Source: Pseudomonadota bacterium (GTDB taxonomy: Bacteria; Pseudomonadota; Alphaproteobacteria; UBA2966; CAIVPW01). Taken from it: DNA of 8,037 nucleotides. The notes under the pieces are model-generated. The model was not told the origin of the DNA. It saw nothing but the letters and a program-made list of their open reading frames with translations, and did no database searches. Shown one piece after another: positions 1-6,080 of the stretch. Numbering within the stretch: position 1 is the first letter of the stretch; every line of letters begins with the position of its first letter. The DNA lies in NCBI GenBank assembly GCA_027625125.1, contig JAQBXG010000075.1:1-8037 (forward strand), in the 5' to 3' direction. A program made the translations under genes and the position numbers.

Positions 1-217
1 CGTCCGGCTTCTGCATCAGCTCGAGAAACTGGCGGGCGTAGGCCGAGAGGCTTTCGACGTAGCGGCGCTGGCCCTCGGCGTAGATCGTGTCGAACGCCAG
101 AGTCGACTTGCCCGAACCCGACAGGCCGGTGATGACCACCAACCGGTCGCGCGGGATCGAAATCTCCAGATTTTTCAGGTTGTGTTCGCGCGCGCCGCGA
201 ATGTGGATGGTCTGCAT
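1..217 (-). CDS. uvrA: UvrA, excinuclease ABC subunit A (N-terminal 72 residues, partial)
   Basis: UvrA is the damage-recognition ATPase of nucleotide excision repair; it scans DNA with UvrB and loads UvrB at lesions. The minus-strand reading begins MQTIHIRGAREHNLKNL, the classic UvrA N-terminus. The Walker A loop GLSGSGKST lies at residues 31-39, followed by the family signature FDTIYAEGQRRYVESLSAYA (about 42-61) and ARQFLELMQKPD up to the window edge. Only the first 72 codons are present; the full protein is usually about 950 residues. The ATG at 217 is chosen because family members start directly before this TIHIRGA-type sequence; an in-frame GTG immediately upstream (220-218) is a possible alternative. 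No strong Shine-Dalgarno is visible. The gene diverges from ssb, a common proteobacterial arrangement, and a candidate LexA operator lies 9 bp upstream of the start. Identification is secure; the truncation is due to the window edge. Confidence 0.97.
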   Translation of the reverse strand, partial: MQTIHIRGAREHNLKNLEISIPRDRLVVITGLSGSGKSTLAFDTIYAEGQRRYVESLSAYARQFLELMQKPD

Positions 218-225
218 CACGCCCG

Positions 226-240
226 GAACCCTGCCAAAAC
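226..240. promoter_or_regulatory. Candidate LexA (SOS) box between uvrA and ssb
   Basis: The plus strand reads GAAC-CCTGCCA-AAAC. The LexA operator known in many alphaproteobacteria is GAAC-N7-GAAC (GTTC-N7-GTTC on the other strand), so this matches 7 of 8 defined positions with the correct 7-bp spacing. It lies 9 bp upstream of the uvrA start, in the divergent uvrA/ssb region, and both genes are commonly SOS-controlled. If the -10-like element at 246-251 is real, the box would cover the uvrA transcription start, a suitable place for repression. The evidence is pattern and context only; a 7/8 match could arise by chance. Confidence 0.45.
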
Positions 241-245
241 GCTCC

Positions 246-251
246 ATTGTA
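246..251 (-). promoter_or_regulatory. Candidate -10 element for uvrA
   Basis: The minus strand reads TACAAT here, a 5/6 match to the sigma-70 -10 consensus, about 30 bp before the uvrA start codon. I could not find a good -35 at the standard spacing; TTCGCA (minus strand, 276-271) is a 4/6 match but 19 bp away. This is a weak call supported mainly by its position and by the LexA-like box just downstream. Confidence 0.3.
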
Positions 252-303
252 CGGGATCGTCCGGGCCAATTGCGAATCCGCCCCGGGGCCGGTAGGTTGG
301 CCG

Positions 304-317
304 CGGACCACGGTCCG
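304..317. repeat. Inverted repeat upstream of ssb
   Basis: This is a perfect inverted repeat, CGGACC-AC-GGTCCG, with 6-bp arms separated by 2 bp and its end 60 bp before the ssb start codon. The 2-bp spacer favours a dimeric protein-binding site over an RNA hairpin. In GC-rich DNA such short repeats also arise by chance, so its function is unknown. Confidence 0.35.
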
Positions 318-329
318 GGCGCGGCGCGG

Positions 330-346
330 GGGGCGTCCGCCGCCCC
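330..346 (+). promoter_or_regulatory. GC hairpin in the probable ssb leader
   Basis: GGGGCG-TCCGC-CGCCCC can form a perfect 6-bp GC stem with a 5-nt loop, ending 31 nt before the ssb ATG. If ssb transcription starts upstream, the hairpin lies in the 5' leader and could influence mRNA stability or translation. There is no U-tract, so it is not a canonical terminator. It may simply reflect the very GC-rich composition of this spacer. Confidence 0.3.
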
Positions 347-377
347 GGTTTCAGGCCCCTAACCCTTCGAGGCACCC

Positions 378-854
378 ATGGCAGGCAGCGTCAACAAGGT
401 CATCCTGATCGGCAATCTGGGGGCGGACCCCGAAATCCGCCATACCCAGGACGGCACCGCGATCGCCAACCTGCGGCTCGCCACCAACGAAACCTGGCGC
501 GACAAGGCCACCGGCGAACGCCGGGAAAAGGTCGAGTGGCACCGGGTGGCGATCTTCAACGAAAACCTGGTCAAGATCGCCGAGCAGTACCTGAAGAAGG
601 GCTCGAAGGTGTACATCGAGGGCCAGTTGCAGACCCGCAAATGGCAGGACCAGTCGGGCGCCGACAAATACTCGACCGAGGTCGTGCTGCAGAGGTACCG
701 CGGCGAGCTGACGATGCTCGATGGCCGCAGCGGCAGCGGCGGCGGCGACTATGGCGGGCAGGGCGGCGACGACTTCGGCGGCGGATCCTCGGGCGGCGCA
801 CCCTCGGGCGGATCGTCGGGCGGCGGCGATCTGGACGACGAAATCCCGTTCTAG
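378..854 (+). CDS. ssb: SSB, single-stranded DNA-binding protein
   Basis: SSB coats single-stranded DNA during replication, recombination and repair and recruits partner enzymes through its C-terminal tip. The 158-residue protein has an N-terminal OB fold (about 1-112) starting MAGSVNKVILIGNLGADPE, close to E. coli SSB. The DNA-stacking aromatics are present: W40, W54 (in VEWHRV), F60 and W89. A flexible glycine/serine-rich linker spans about 117-150. It ends in the acidic tip DLDDEIPF, the conserved docking site for partner proteins. Length is within the usual 150-180 range. The ATG at 378 has a GAGG Shine-Dalgarno 5 nt upstream (369-372), and family members start at this point. It diverges from uvrA and is probably LexA-controlled through the shared spacer (inference). 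The Sel1-repeat gene converges on it downstream. Nothing is odd about the protein; the call is firm. Confidence 0.98.
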   Translation: MAGSVNKVILIGNLGADPEIRHTQDGTAIANLRLATNETWRDKATGERREKVEWHRVAIFNENLVKIAEQYLKKGSKVYIEGQLQTRKWQDQSGADKYSTEVVLQRYRGELTMLDGRSGSGGGDYGGQGGDDFGGGSSGGAPSGGSSGGGDLDDEIPF

Positions 855-861
855 ACCAATC

Positions 862-877
862 GGTTCCTGCGGGAACC
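862..877. terminator. Possible hairpin terminator between convergent ssb and Sel1 gene
   Basis: GGTTCC-TGCG-GGAACC forms a perfect 6-bp stem with a 4-nt loop, 8 bp after the ssb stop codon, in the 41-bp gap between two convergent genes. The position is ideal for a terminator serving both strands. No T-tract follows on either strand, so it may be a weak intrinsic terminator or only an mRNA 3'-end stabiliser. Confidence 0.45.
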
Positions 878-895
878 TGAACTGAATTCCGAGGT

Positions 896-1504
896 CTACG
901 GCGCGGTCGCGGCGGCGATGCGGGCGTTGCCGGCGGCGATCTGGTCCGGGTCCAGTCGGGCGGTCAGTTGCTCGAAGCGCGCAATCGCCAGCGGGTGGCC
1001 AAAGTGAATGGCCAGACCGTAGCGAACCAAGGCCTCGACAGGGTCCTGGTCGACGCCGTCGCCGGCCTCGAACAATTGCCCCAGCGCATAGTGGGCCTCG
1101 GCCCAGTTCTGGTTGGCTGCGGCATGCAGCCATTCGATGCCGGATTCGGCGTCGCCCGCCGACCATAACGCGAGGCCCAGCAGATACTGCCCCTCGGCAT
1201 GGCCGTGGGCCGCAGCATCGGCGAGCGCTTCGGCGGCGGCGGCGGGGTCCGGCGCGGAGCCGGCACCGTCGGCCCTGATCCGCGCATACAGGTATTGGGC
1301 GCGATGCGGCGCGTTTCGCACCACCGGCTCCCATGCCGCGACCGCCGCCGCATGTTCCCCGGCCTGGTAGGCCGCATAGCCCTCCAAAACCGCCGCCAGC
1401 GCCGCCGGCGACAGCACCCGCGCGCGGTCCGCGTCGTCGTCCGCCCGGGCCGGGAACGCCGCCAGTGCGAACAGGATCGCAGCTGTAAGGAGGGACCGCT
1501 TCAT
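896..1504 (-). CDS. Exported Sel1-repeat (TPR-like) protein, function unknown
   Basis: I do not recognise a specific gene. The 202-residue product begins with a convincing signal peptide: MKR, a hydrophobic stretch (LLTAAILFALAAF), then a likely cleavage site after residue 21 (ARA|DDD). The rest is alanine-rich helical repeats of the Sel1/TPR type. Recognisable units are about 66-101, 102-133 (AEGQYLLGLALWSAGD...WLHAAANQ) and 134-170 (AEAHYALGQLFEAGDGVDQD), with the A-x-x-x-L-G-x-x-x-x-x-G pattern typical of Sel1. Such proteins usually act as periplasmic scaffolds for protein contacts; no catalytic motif is visible. The ATG at 1504 is preferred over an in-frame ATG at 1561 because it places the signal peptide at the N-terminus, although no strong Shine-Dalgarno precedes it. 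It stands alone on the minus strand, convergent with ssb and divergent from gyrA. Confidence is good for a real exported repeat protein and low for any role. Confidence 0.82.
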   Translation of the reverse strand: MKRSLLTAAILFALAAFPARADDDADRARVLSPAALAAVLEGYAAYQAGEHAAAVAAWEPVVRNAPHRAQYLYARIRADGAGSAPDPAAAAEALADAAAHGHAEGQYLLGLALWSAGDAESGIEWLHAAANQNWAEAHYALGQLFEAGDGVDQDPVEALVRYGLAIHFGHPLAIARFEQLTARLDPDQIAAGNARIAAATAP

Positions 1505-1564
1505 ACGAGGATACTGGGCCTTACTTTTGGTGGTGGTAGCCCACGGAACCGCCTGCGGCAAGGG

Positions 1565-1586
1565 GATTCCGGGCGTTCCGGGAATC
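1565..1586. repeat. Inverted repeat in the Sel1 gene / gyrA intergenic region
   Basis: GATTCC and GGAATC form 6-bp inverted arms separated by 10 bp; nested inside is a second small palindrome, TTCC-G-GGAA (1576-1584). It lies 61 bp upstream of the Sel1 gene start, in the 229-bp divergent spacer before gyrA. Arm spacing of about one helical turn is compatible with a dimeric regulator site, but no named regulator fits. Confidence 0.25.
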
Positions 1587-1658
1587 GGTCACGCCTGCGT
1601 CCGGGCCGGGCGGGGCTGCCGCCGCAACGGCCGGAACGTTTTCGCGATGGGCCAAATC

Positions 1659-1667
1659 TGGTAGTAT
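1659..1667 (+). promoter_or_regulatory. gyrA: Candidate extended -10 promoter for gyrA
   Basis: TGGTAGTAT contains a TG-N extension followed by TAGTAT, a 4/6 match to the -10 consensus. It would start transcription near 1674 and give a leader of about 60 nt before the TTG start of gyrA. A -35 at the right distance is poor (TTTTCG at 1639-1644). The rest of the 1505-1733 spacer holds no gene that I can support. This call rests on short sequence matches only. Confidence 0.3.
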
Positions 1668-1733
1668 CGAGCGAGTGGGTCGCCCATATTTCGGGGCGTC
1701 CCGGCCGCTTCCGCAACCCGAGCACCCCTGCCC

Positions 1734-4517
1734 TTGACCGACGACACCGCCCCGCCGCCCGCCCGCGACGTCGCGCCGATCAGCATCGTCGAGGAGATGC
1801 GGCGCTCGTACCTCGATTACGCGATGAGCGTGATCGTCGCCCGGGCGCTGCCGGACATCCGCGACGGCCTGAAGCCGGTGCATCGCCGCATTCTGTTCGG
1901 GATGAAAGAGGGCGGCTACACCTCGGACAAGCAATACCGCAAGTCAGCCCGCGTCGTCGGCGACATCATCGGCAAGTATCACCCGCACGGCGAACAGGCG
2001 GTCTACGACGCCTTGGTCCGCATGACCCAGGACTTTTCGATGCGGCTGCCGTTGCTGGACGGGCAGGGCAACTTCGGGTCGATGGACGGCGACCCGCCGG
2101 CGGCCCAGCGCTACACCGAGGTTCGCATGGACCGCGCCGGCGAGGCGCTGCTTGCCGACATCGACCTGGGCACGGTCGATTTCCAGCCCAACTACGACGA
2201 GTCGGAACACGAGCCGACCGTGGTGCCGGCCCGCTTTCCGAACCTGCTGGTCAATGGCGCGGGCGGCATCGCCGTCGGCATGGCGACAAATATCCCGACC
2301 CACAACCTGGGCGAGGTGCTGGACGCCTGCATTGCCTATCTGGGTAACCCCGGCATCACGATCGACGAATTGATGGAGTTCGTGCCCGGCCCGGACTTTC
2401 CGACCGGCGGTATTCTGTTGGGCAACGCCGGGGCGCGGAGCGCGTATCACACCGGCCGCGGCTCGGTGACGATTCGCGGCCGCACCCATTTCGAGGAATT
2501 CGGCAAGGACCGCACCGCGATCATCATCGACGACGTGCCGTACCAGGTGAACAAGGCGCGCATGATCGAGACGATCGCCCACGCCGCGCGCGACAAGAAG
2601 ATCGAGGGCATCTCCGAATTGCGCGACGAGTCGAACCGCGAAGGCGTTCGCGTGGTGATCGAGGTGCGTCGCGACGCGACGCCGGAAATCGTGCTGAACC
2701 AGTTGTATCGCTATTCGCCGCTGCAACAGAACTTCGGAATCAACATGGTCGCCCTGCACGAGGGGCGGCCCGGCGTTCTGGATCTGCGACAGTGCATCGC
2801 GGCGTTCATCGCCTTCCGCGAAGTTGTCATCACCCGCCGCACCCGGCACTTGCTCGACAAGGCGCGGGAGCGGGCCCAGACCCTGGTCGGGTTGGCGATC
2901 GCCGTCGCCAACATCGACGAAGTCGTCAAGCTGATCCGTTCGTCACCGGACCCGGCCGAAGCGCGGTTGAAGCTGATGACCCGCGACTGGAATGCCGGCG
3001 ATGTGGTGCCGCTGTTGCAGCTGATCGACGACCCGGCCGGACAGGTGGCCGCCGACGGCACCTATCGCCTGAACGAGTTGCAGGCCCGCGCCATTCTGGA
3101 TTTGCGGCTGCAACGGCTGACCGCGCTCGAACGCGACAAGATCGAAAACGAACTCCAGGACCTGGCCGACAAGATTCGCGGCCATCTGGAGATTCTTTCC
3201 AGCCGCGAACGTCTGACCGAAGTGTTGCGCGGCGAACTGGAAGAGGTCAGGGCCGAATTCGCCGACCCGCGCCGCACCGAGATTGGTGCCTCGATCGAGG
3301 CGGCGGAGGACGAGGACCTTATCGAGCGCGAAGACATGGTCGTGACGGTGACCAATTCGGGCTACATCAAACGCACGCCACTGTCGATCTATCGCGCCCA
3401 GCGCCGGGGCGGCAAGGGCCGGACCGGAATGGCGACGCGCGAAGCGGACTTTGTCTCGGAACTGTTCATCGCCAGCACCCACGCCGAAATCCTGTTCTTT
3501 TCGTCGGTCGGCAAGGTCTACAAGACCAAGGTCTACCGCCTGCCGGCGGCCAGCCCCACCGGCCATGGCAAGGCGATGGTGAACCTGTTGCCCCTGGGCG
3601 AAGGCGAGGTGGTGACGACGGTGATGCCGTGGCCCAGCGAGACCGACAGCGCCGAAGGCGAAGTGTTCCTGATGTTTGCGACGGCGCAGGGGAATGTTCG
3701 TCGCAACGCCCTGGCCGACTTCGAGCGCATCCAGTCGGTCGGCAAGATCGCTATCGGTCTGGGCGACGGCGACCGCCTGATCGGCGTGCGGCCCTGCGCC
3801 GCCTCCGACGACGCGCTGCTGGCGGCGCGCAGCGGCAAATGCATTCGTTTCCCGGTCGGCGACGTGCGGCTGTTCAAGGGCCGTTCGTCGGCCGGCGTGC
3901 GCGGCATGAAGCTCGGCAAGGATGACGAGGTGATCTCGCTGACGCTGCTGCGCCATATCGACCTGGATGTCGAAACCCGTGACGCGTACTTGCGTGCGGT
4001 CGGCGCGCGCCGCCGGCTCCAGCACGCCGAAACCGAGGGACGCGACGACGACCGCGCCCGCGACACCGAACTTGCCGCCCGGCTGGACGATCCGGCGATG
4101 GCCGGGTTGGCGTCGGCGGAGCAGTTTCTGCTGAGCGTCACCGAGAACGGATACGGCAAGCGCACATCGGCGTTCGAGTACCGCACGATCGGGCGCGGCG
4201 GGCGCGGCATCATGAATATCGAAACCAGCCCTCGCAACGGGCCGGTCGTCGCTTCGTTTCCGGTCGAGGATGACGACCAGGTCGTGATGATGTCGGATCG
4301 CGGCCGCATCATTCGCATGCCGGTCGATGGAATTCGCATCGCCGGCCGCAACACCCAGGGCGTAACCCTGTTCCATACCGAGGAAGACGAGAAAGTCGTC
4401 GCCGCCGCGGACGTCGCCGCCGGCGCATCGGACGATGACACCGCGCCAGACGGCGGCGAAAGTGCGGAGGCGCCGGACGCGACGGAACGGCCCGCGGAAG
4501 ACGGCGGCGACGCATGA
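1734..4517 (+). CDS. gyrA: GyrA, DNA gyrase subunit A
   Basis: GyrA is the DNA breakage-reunion subunit of gyrase, the ATP-dependent type II topoisomerase that introduces negative supercoils. The 927-residue protein begins its conserved core at SIVEEMRRSYLDYAMSVIVARAL (17-39). The catalytic tyrosine is Y127 in AAQRYTE, preceded by R126. The quinolone-determining region reads KYHPHGEQAVYDALVRM: E87 and Q88 occupy E. coli positions 82 and 83, and D92 matches D87. The DNA-wrapping C-terminal domain has a perfect GyrA-box QRRGGKG (556-562), which separates it from ParC. A charged, arginine-rich insertion (about 742-803) interrupts the C-terminal propeller, as in other alphaproteobacteria, and the protein ends in an acidic tail (883-927). 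The start is TTG at 1734: an in-frame TAG at 1662 closes the frame, no ATG or GTG lies between, and the first ATG (1797) falls inside the conserved core. There is no clear Shine-Dalgarno. The stop overlaps coaD. Confidence 0.99.
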   Translation: MTDDTAPPPARDVAPISIVEEMRRSYLDYAMSVIVARALPDIRDGLKPVHRRILFGMKEGGYTSDKQYRKSARVVGDIIGKYHPHGEQAVYDALVRMTQDFSMRLPLLDGQGNFGSMDGDPPAAQRYTEVRMDRAGEALLADIDLGTVDFQPNYDESEHEPTVVPARFPNLLVNGAGGIAVGMATNIPTHNLGEVLDACIAYLGNPGITIDELMEFVPGPDFPTGGILLGNAGARSAYHTGRGSVTIRGRTHFEEFGKDRTAIIIDDVPYQVNKARMIETIAHAARDKKIEGISELRDESNREGVRVVIEVRRDATPEIVLNQLYRYSPLQQNFGINMVALHEGRPGVLDLRQCIAAFIAFREVVITRRTRHLLDKARERAQTLVGLAIAVANIDEVVKLIRSSPDPAEARLKLMTRDWNAGDVVPLLQLIDDPAGQVAADGTYRLNELQARAILDLRLQRLTALERDKIENELQDLADKIRGHLEILSSRERLTEVLRGELEEVRAEFADPRRTEIGASIEAAEDEDLIEREDMVVTVTNSGYIKRTPLSIYRAQRRGGKGRTGMATREADFVSELFIASTHAEILFFSSVGKVYKTKVYRLPAASPTGHGKAMVNLLPLGEGEVVTTVMPWPSETDSAEGEVFLMFATAQGNVRRNALADFERIQSVGKIAIGLGDGDRLIGVRPCAASDDALLAARSGKCIRFPVGDVRLFKGRSSAGVRGMKLGKDDEVISLTLLRHIDLDVETRDAYLRAVGARRRLQHAETEGRDDDRARDTELAARLDDPAMAGLASAEQFLLSVTENGYGKRTSAFEYRTIGRGGRGIMNIETSPRNGPVVASFPVEDDDQVVMMSDRGRIIRMPVDGIRIAGRNTQGVTLFHTEEDEKVVAAADVAAGASDDDTAPDGGESAEAPDATERPAEDGGDA

Positions 4518-5026
4518 CCCGGACCCGCGTCGCCGTTTATCCCGGCACGTTCGATCCGATCACCAACGGCCACATGGACATTATCCGCCGGGCAACCAAG
4601 GTCGCCGACCGGCTGGTGATCGCCATCGGCGAGCACCACGTCAAGAACCCGCTGTTCACTGTCGACGAACGAATCGCGATGGTCGCCGAGGAGACCCGCG
4701 ACCTTGTCGGTCACGCTGGCGTGGACATCGAAGTCCGCCGCCTCGATGTCCTGTTGATGGACTTTGTGCGGGACGTTGGCGCAACATTTGTCATTCGCGG
4801 ATTGCGTGCCGTCTCCGACTTCGAATACGAGCTGCAGATGGCGAACATGAACGCGCGCCTGAACCCGCAGGTTGAAACCGTCTTTCTGATGGCGTCGGAA
4901 CGCAACCTGTTTATTGCCTCGAGTCTGGTGCGAGAGATCGCCCGGCTGGGCGGAGACGTATCTTCGATGGTGTCGGCGGCGGTGGCGAAGCAGATGGCGC
5001 AGCAATACGCCGAACGCGACGCGTGA
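4514..5026 (+). CDS. coaD: CoaD, phosphopantetheine adenylyltransferase
   Basis: CoaD transfers AMP from ATP to 4'-phosphopantetheine, giving dephospho-CoA, the penultimate step of coenzyme A synthesis in the cytosol. The 170-residue protein has the nucleotidyltransferase N-terminus VAVYPGTFDPITNGHMDII, with the T-x-G-H ATP-binding motif at 17-20. The substrate-binding region VIRGLRAVSDFEYELQMANMN follows in mid-protein. The second nucleotide motif is IASSLVREI (134-142), a variant of the usual ISSxxVKE with Arg140 in place of the common Lys. Length is typical (about 160-170). The ATG overlaps the gyrA stop in an ATGA arrangement, implying translational coupling; a weak GGAAG lies at 4496-4500. 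queA follows after 16 nt. In many alphaproteobacteria peptidyl-prolyl isomerase genes sit between coaD and queA (from memory); none is present here. The identification is secure. Confidence 0.98.
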   Translation: MTRTRVAVYPGTFDPITNGHMDIIRRATKVADRLVIAIGEHHVKNPLFTVDERIAMVAEETRDLVGHAGVDIEVRRLDVLLMDFVRDVGATFVIRGLRAVSDFEYELQMANMNARLNPQVETVFLMASERNLFIASSLVREIARLGGDVSSMVSAAVAKQMAQQYAERDA

Positions 5027-5042
5027 CCGGTGCGCGACACCG

Positions 5043-6080
5043 ATGGATGTTTCCGGGTTCGATTTCGAACTGCCGTCCGGGCAAATCGCCTCCCGCCCGG
5101 TTCGCCCCCGGTCGGTCGCCCGCATGCTGGTGGTAGAGCGCGACAGGCTGCGCGACCGACATATCGGCGATCTGGCGGACGAACTGACGGCCGGCGACCT
5201 GCTGGTGTTCAACGATACCCGCGTGATTCCTGCCCGACTGTTCGGGGTGCGGCGGGCGGCGCGCGGCACCGCCAACGTCGAATTGATGCTGAACCGGCAA
5301 TTGCCCGATGGATCGTGGAGCGCGCTGGCGAAACCGGCCCGCAAGCTGCGGGACGGGGACGCGCTGGAACTGGACGGGTTGCAGGCGGAAGTCACCGGCC
5401 GCGGGCCGCGGGGCGAAGTGCTGTTGCGGTTTTCGCTTTCCGGGCCGAATCTGCTGGCGGCGTTGGAGCGGGTAGGGCGGACGCCCATTCCGCCGTATCT
5501 GGGCCGCGAGGCGGACGCCGCAGACCGCGCCGACTACCAGACGGTGTTCGCGCGCGAGCCGGGCGCCGTCGCCGCGCCGACCGCCGGGCTGCACTTCGAC
5601 GACGACGCCGTGGCCGCGTTTGCGGCGCGGGGGATAGGCGCCGCCTTTGTGACGCTGCATGTCGGCGCCGGCACGTTCTTGCCGGTCAGCGCCGCGGACA
5701 CCGACGACCACGTGATGCACCCGGAATGGGGATGCATCAGCAAATGGGCGGCCGAGCAAATCAACGACACCCGCGCCGCCGGCGGCCGACTGGTCGCGGT
5801 GGGAACGACGGTGTTGCGGCTGCTGGAATCGGCGGTCGACGCCGGCGGCGCGGTTCGCCGTTTCGCCGGCGAGACATCGATCTTTCTGACGCCGGGGCAC
5901 CGATTCCGAACCGCCAGCCTGCTGCTGACCAACTTTCATCTGCCGCGCTCGACGCTGTTCATGCTGGTCTGCGCGTTTGCCGGAACCGCGCGAATGCACG
6001 CCGCCTATCGCCACGCCATCGAATCCGGCTATCGCTTCTACTCCTATGGCGATGCCTGTCTGCTGGAGTCCGCGACATGA
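5043..6080 (+). CDS. queA: QueA, SAM:tRNA ribosyltransferase-isomerase
   Basis: QueA transfers and isomerises the ribosyl group of S-adenosylmethionine onto preQ1 at position 34 of tRNA, producing epoxyqueuosine. The 345-residue product is close to the usual 340-356. It shows the family landmarks in order: FDFELPSGQIASRPVRPR (6-23), LLVFNDTRVIPARL (53-66), GRTPIPPYL, PTAGLHF (179-185), LHVGAGTF, the MHPEW segment, GTTVLRLLES and LLTNFHLPRSTLFML near the C-terminus (T296-N-F-H299). The ATG at 5043 is chosen because the MDVSGFDFELP start matches family members. The same frame stays open upstream into coaD, but that part has no homology. No strong Shine-Dalgarno is seen, and the short 16-nt gap after coaD suggests translation from the same message. 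Its stop overlaps the tgt start (ATGA), pairing two enzymes that act one after the other. No key motif is missing. Confidence 0.98.
   Translation: MDVSGFDFELPSGQIASRPVRPRSVARMLVVERDRLRDRHIGDLADELTAGDLLVFNDTRVIPARLFGVRRAARGTANVELMLNRQLPDGSWSALAKPARKLRDGDALELDGLQAEVTGRGPRGEVLLRFSLSGPNLLAALERVGRTPIPPYLGREADAADRADYQTVFAREPGAVAAPTAGLHFDDDAVAAFAARGIGAAFVTLHVGAGTFLPVSAADTDDHVMHPEWGCISKWAAEQINDTRAAGGRLVAVGTTVLRLLESAVDAGGAVRRFAGETSIFLTPGHRFRTASLLLTNFHLPRSTLFMLVCAFAGTARMHAAYRHAIESGYRFYSYGDACLLESAT

Noticed and set aside
351..1334. 327-codon minus-strand open frame over ssb
   Set aside because: It overlaps ssb and the Sel1-repeat gene in other frames, is rich in Arg/Ala/Pro and carries no recognisable domain.
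1505..1561. Earlier ATG for the Sel1-repeat protein, adding 19 residues
   Set aside because: It would put a polar segment in front of a clear signal peptide, which should be N-terminal.
1199..2347. 382-codon plus-strand open frame across the Sel1 gene and the gyrA start
   Set aside because: Composition is Arg/Gly/Pro-rich; the gyrA frame carries the real conservation and the Sel1 gene reads the other strand.
2943..4376. 477-codon open frame on the minus strand within gyrA
   Set aside because: Antisense to the fully conserved gyrA coding frame and with no recognisable domain; explained by GC-rich codon usage.
3533..5488. 651-codon open frame on the minus strand
   Set aside because: It is antisense to gyrA, coaD and queA, with low-complexity Arg/Ser composition typical of shadows in GC-rich DNA. 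No motifs were recognised.
5030..6076. Long open frame upstream of and in frame with tgt, suggesting a 722-residue fusion
   Set aside because: The extra part has arginine/glycine-rich composition with no family motifs and lies entirely over queA in another frame; Tgt homology begins exactly at the ATG at 6077, which has its own Shine-Dalgarno.
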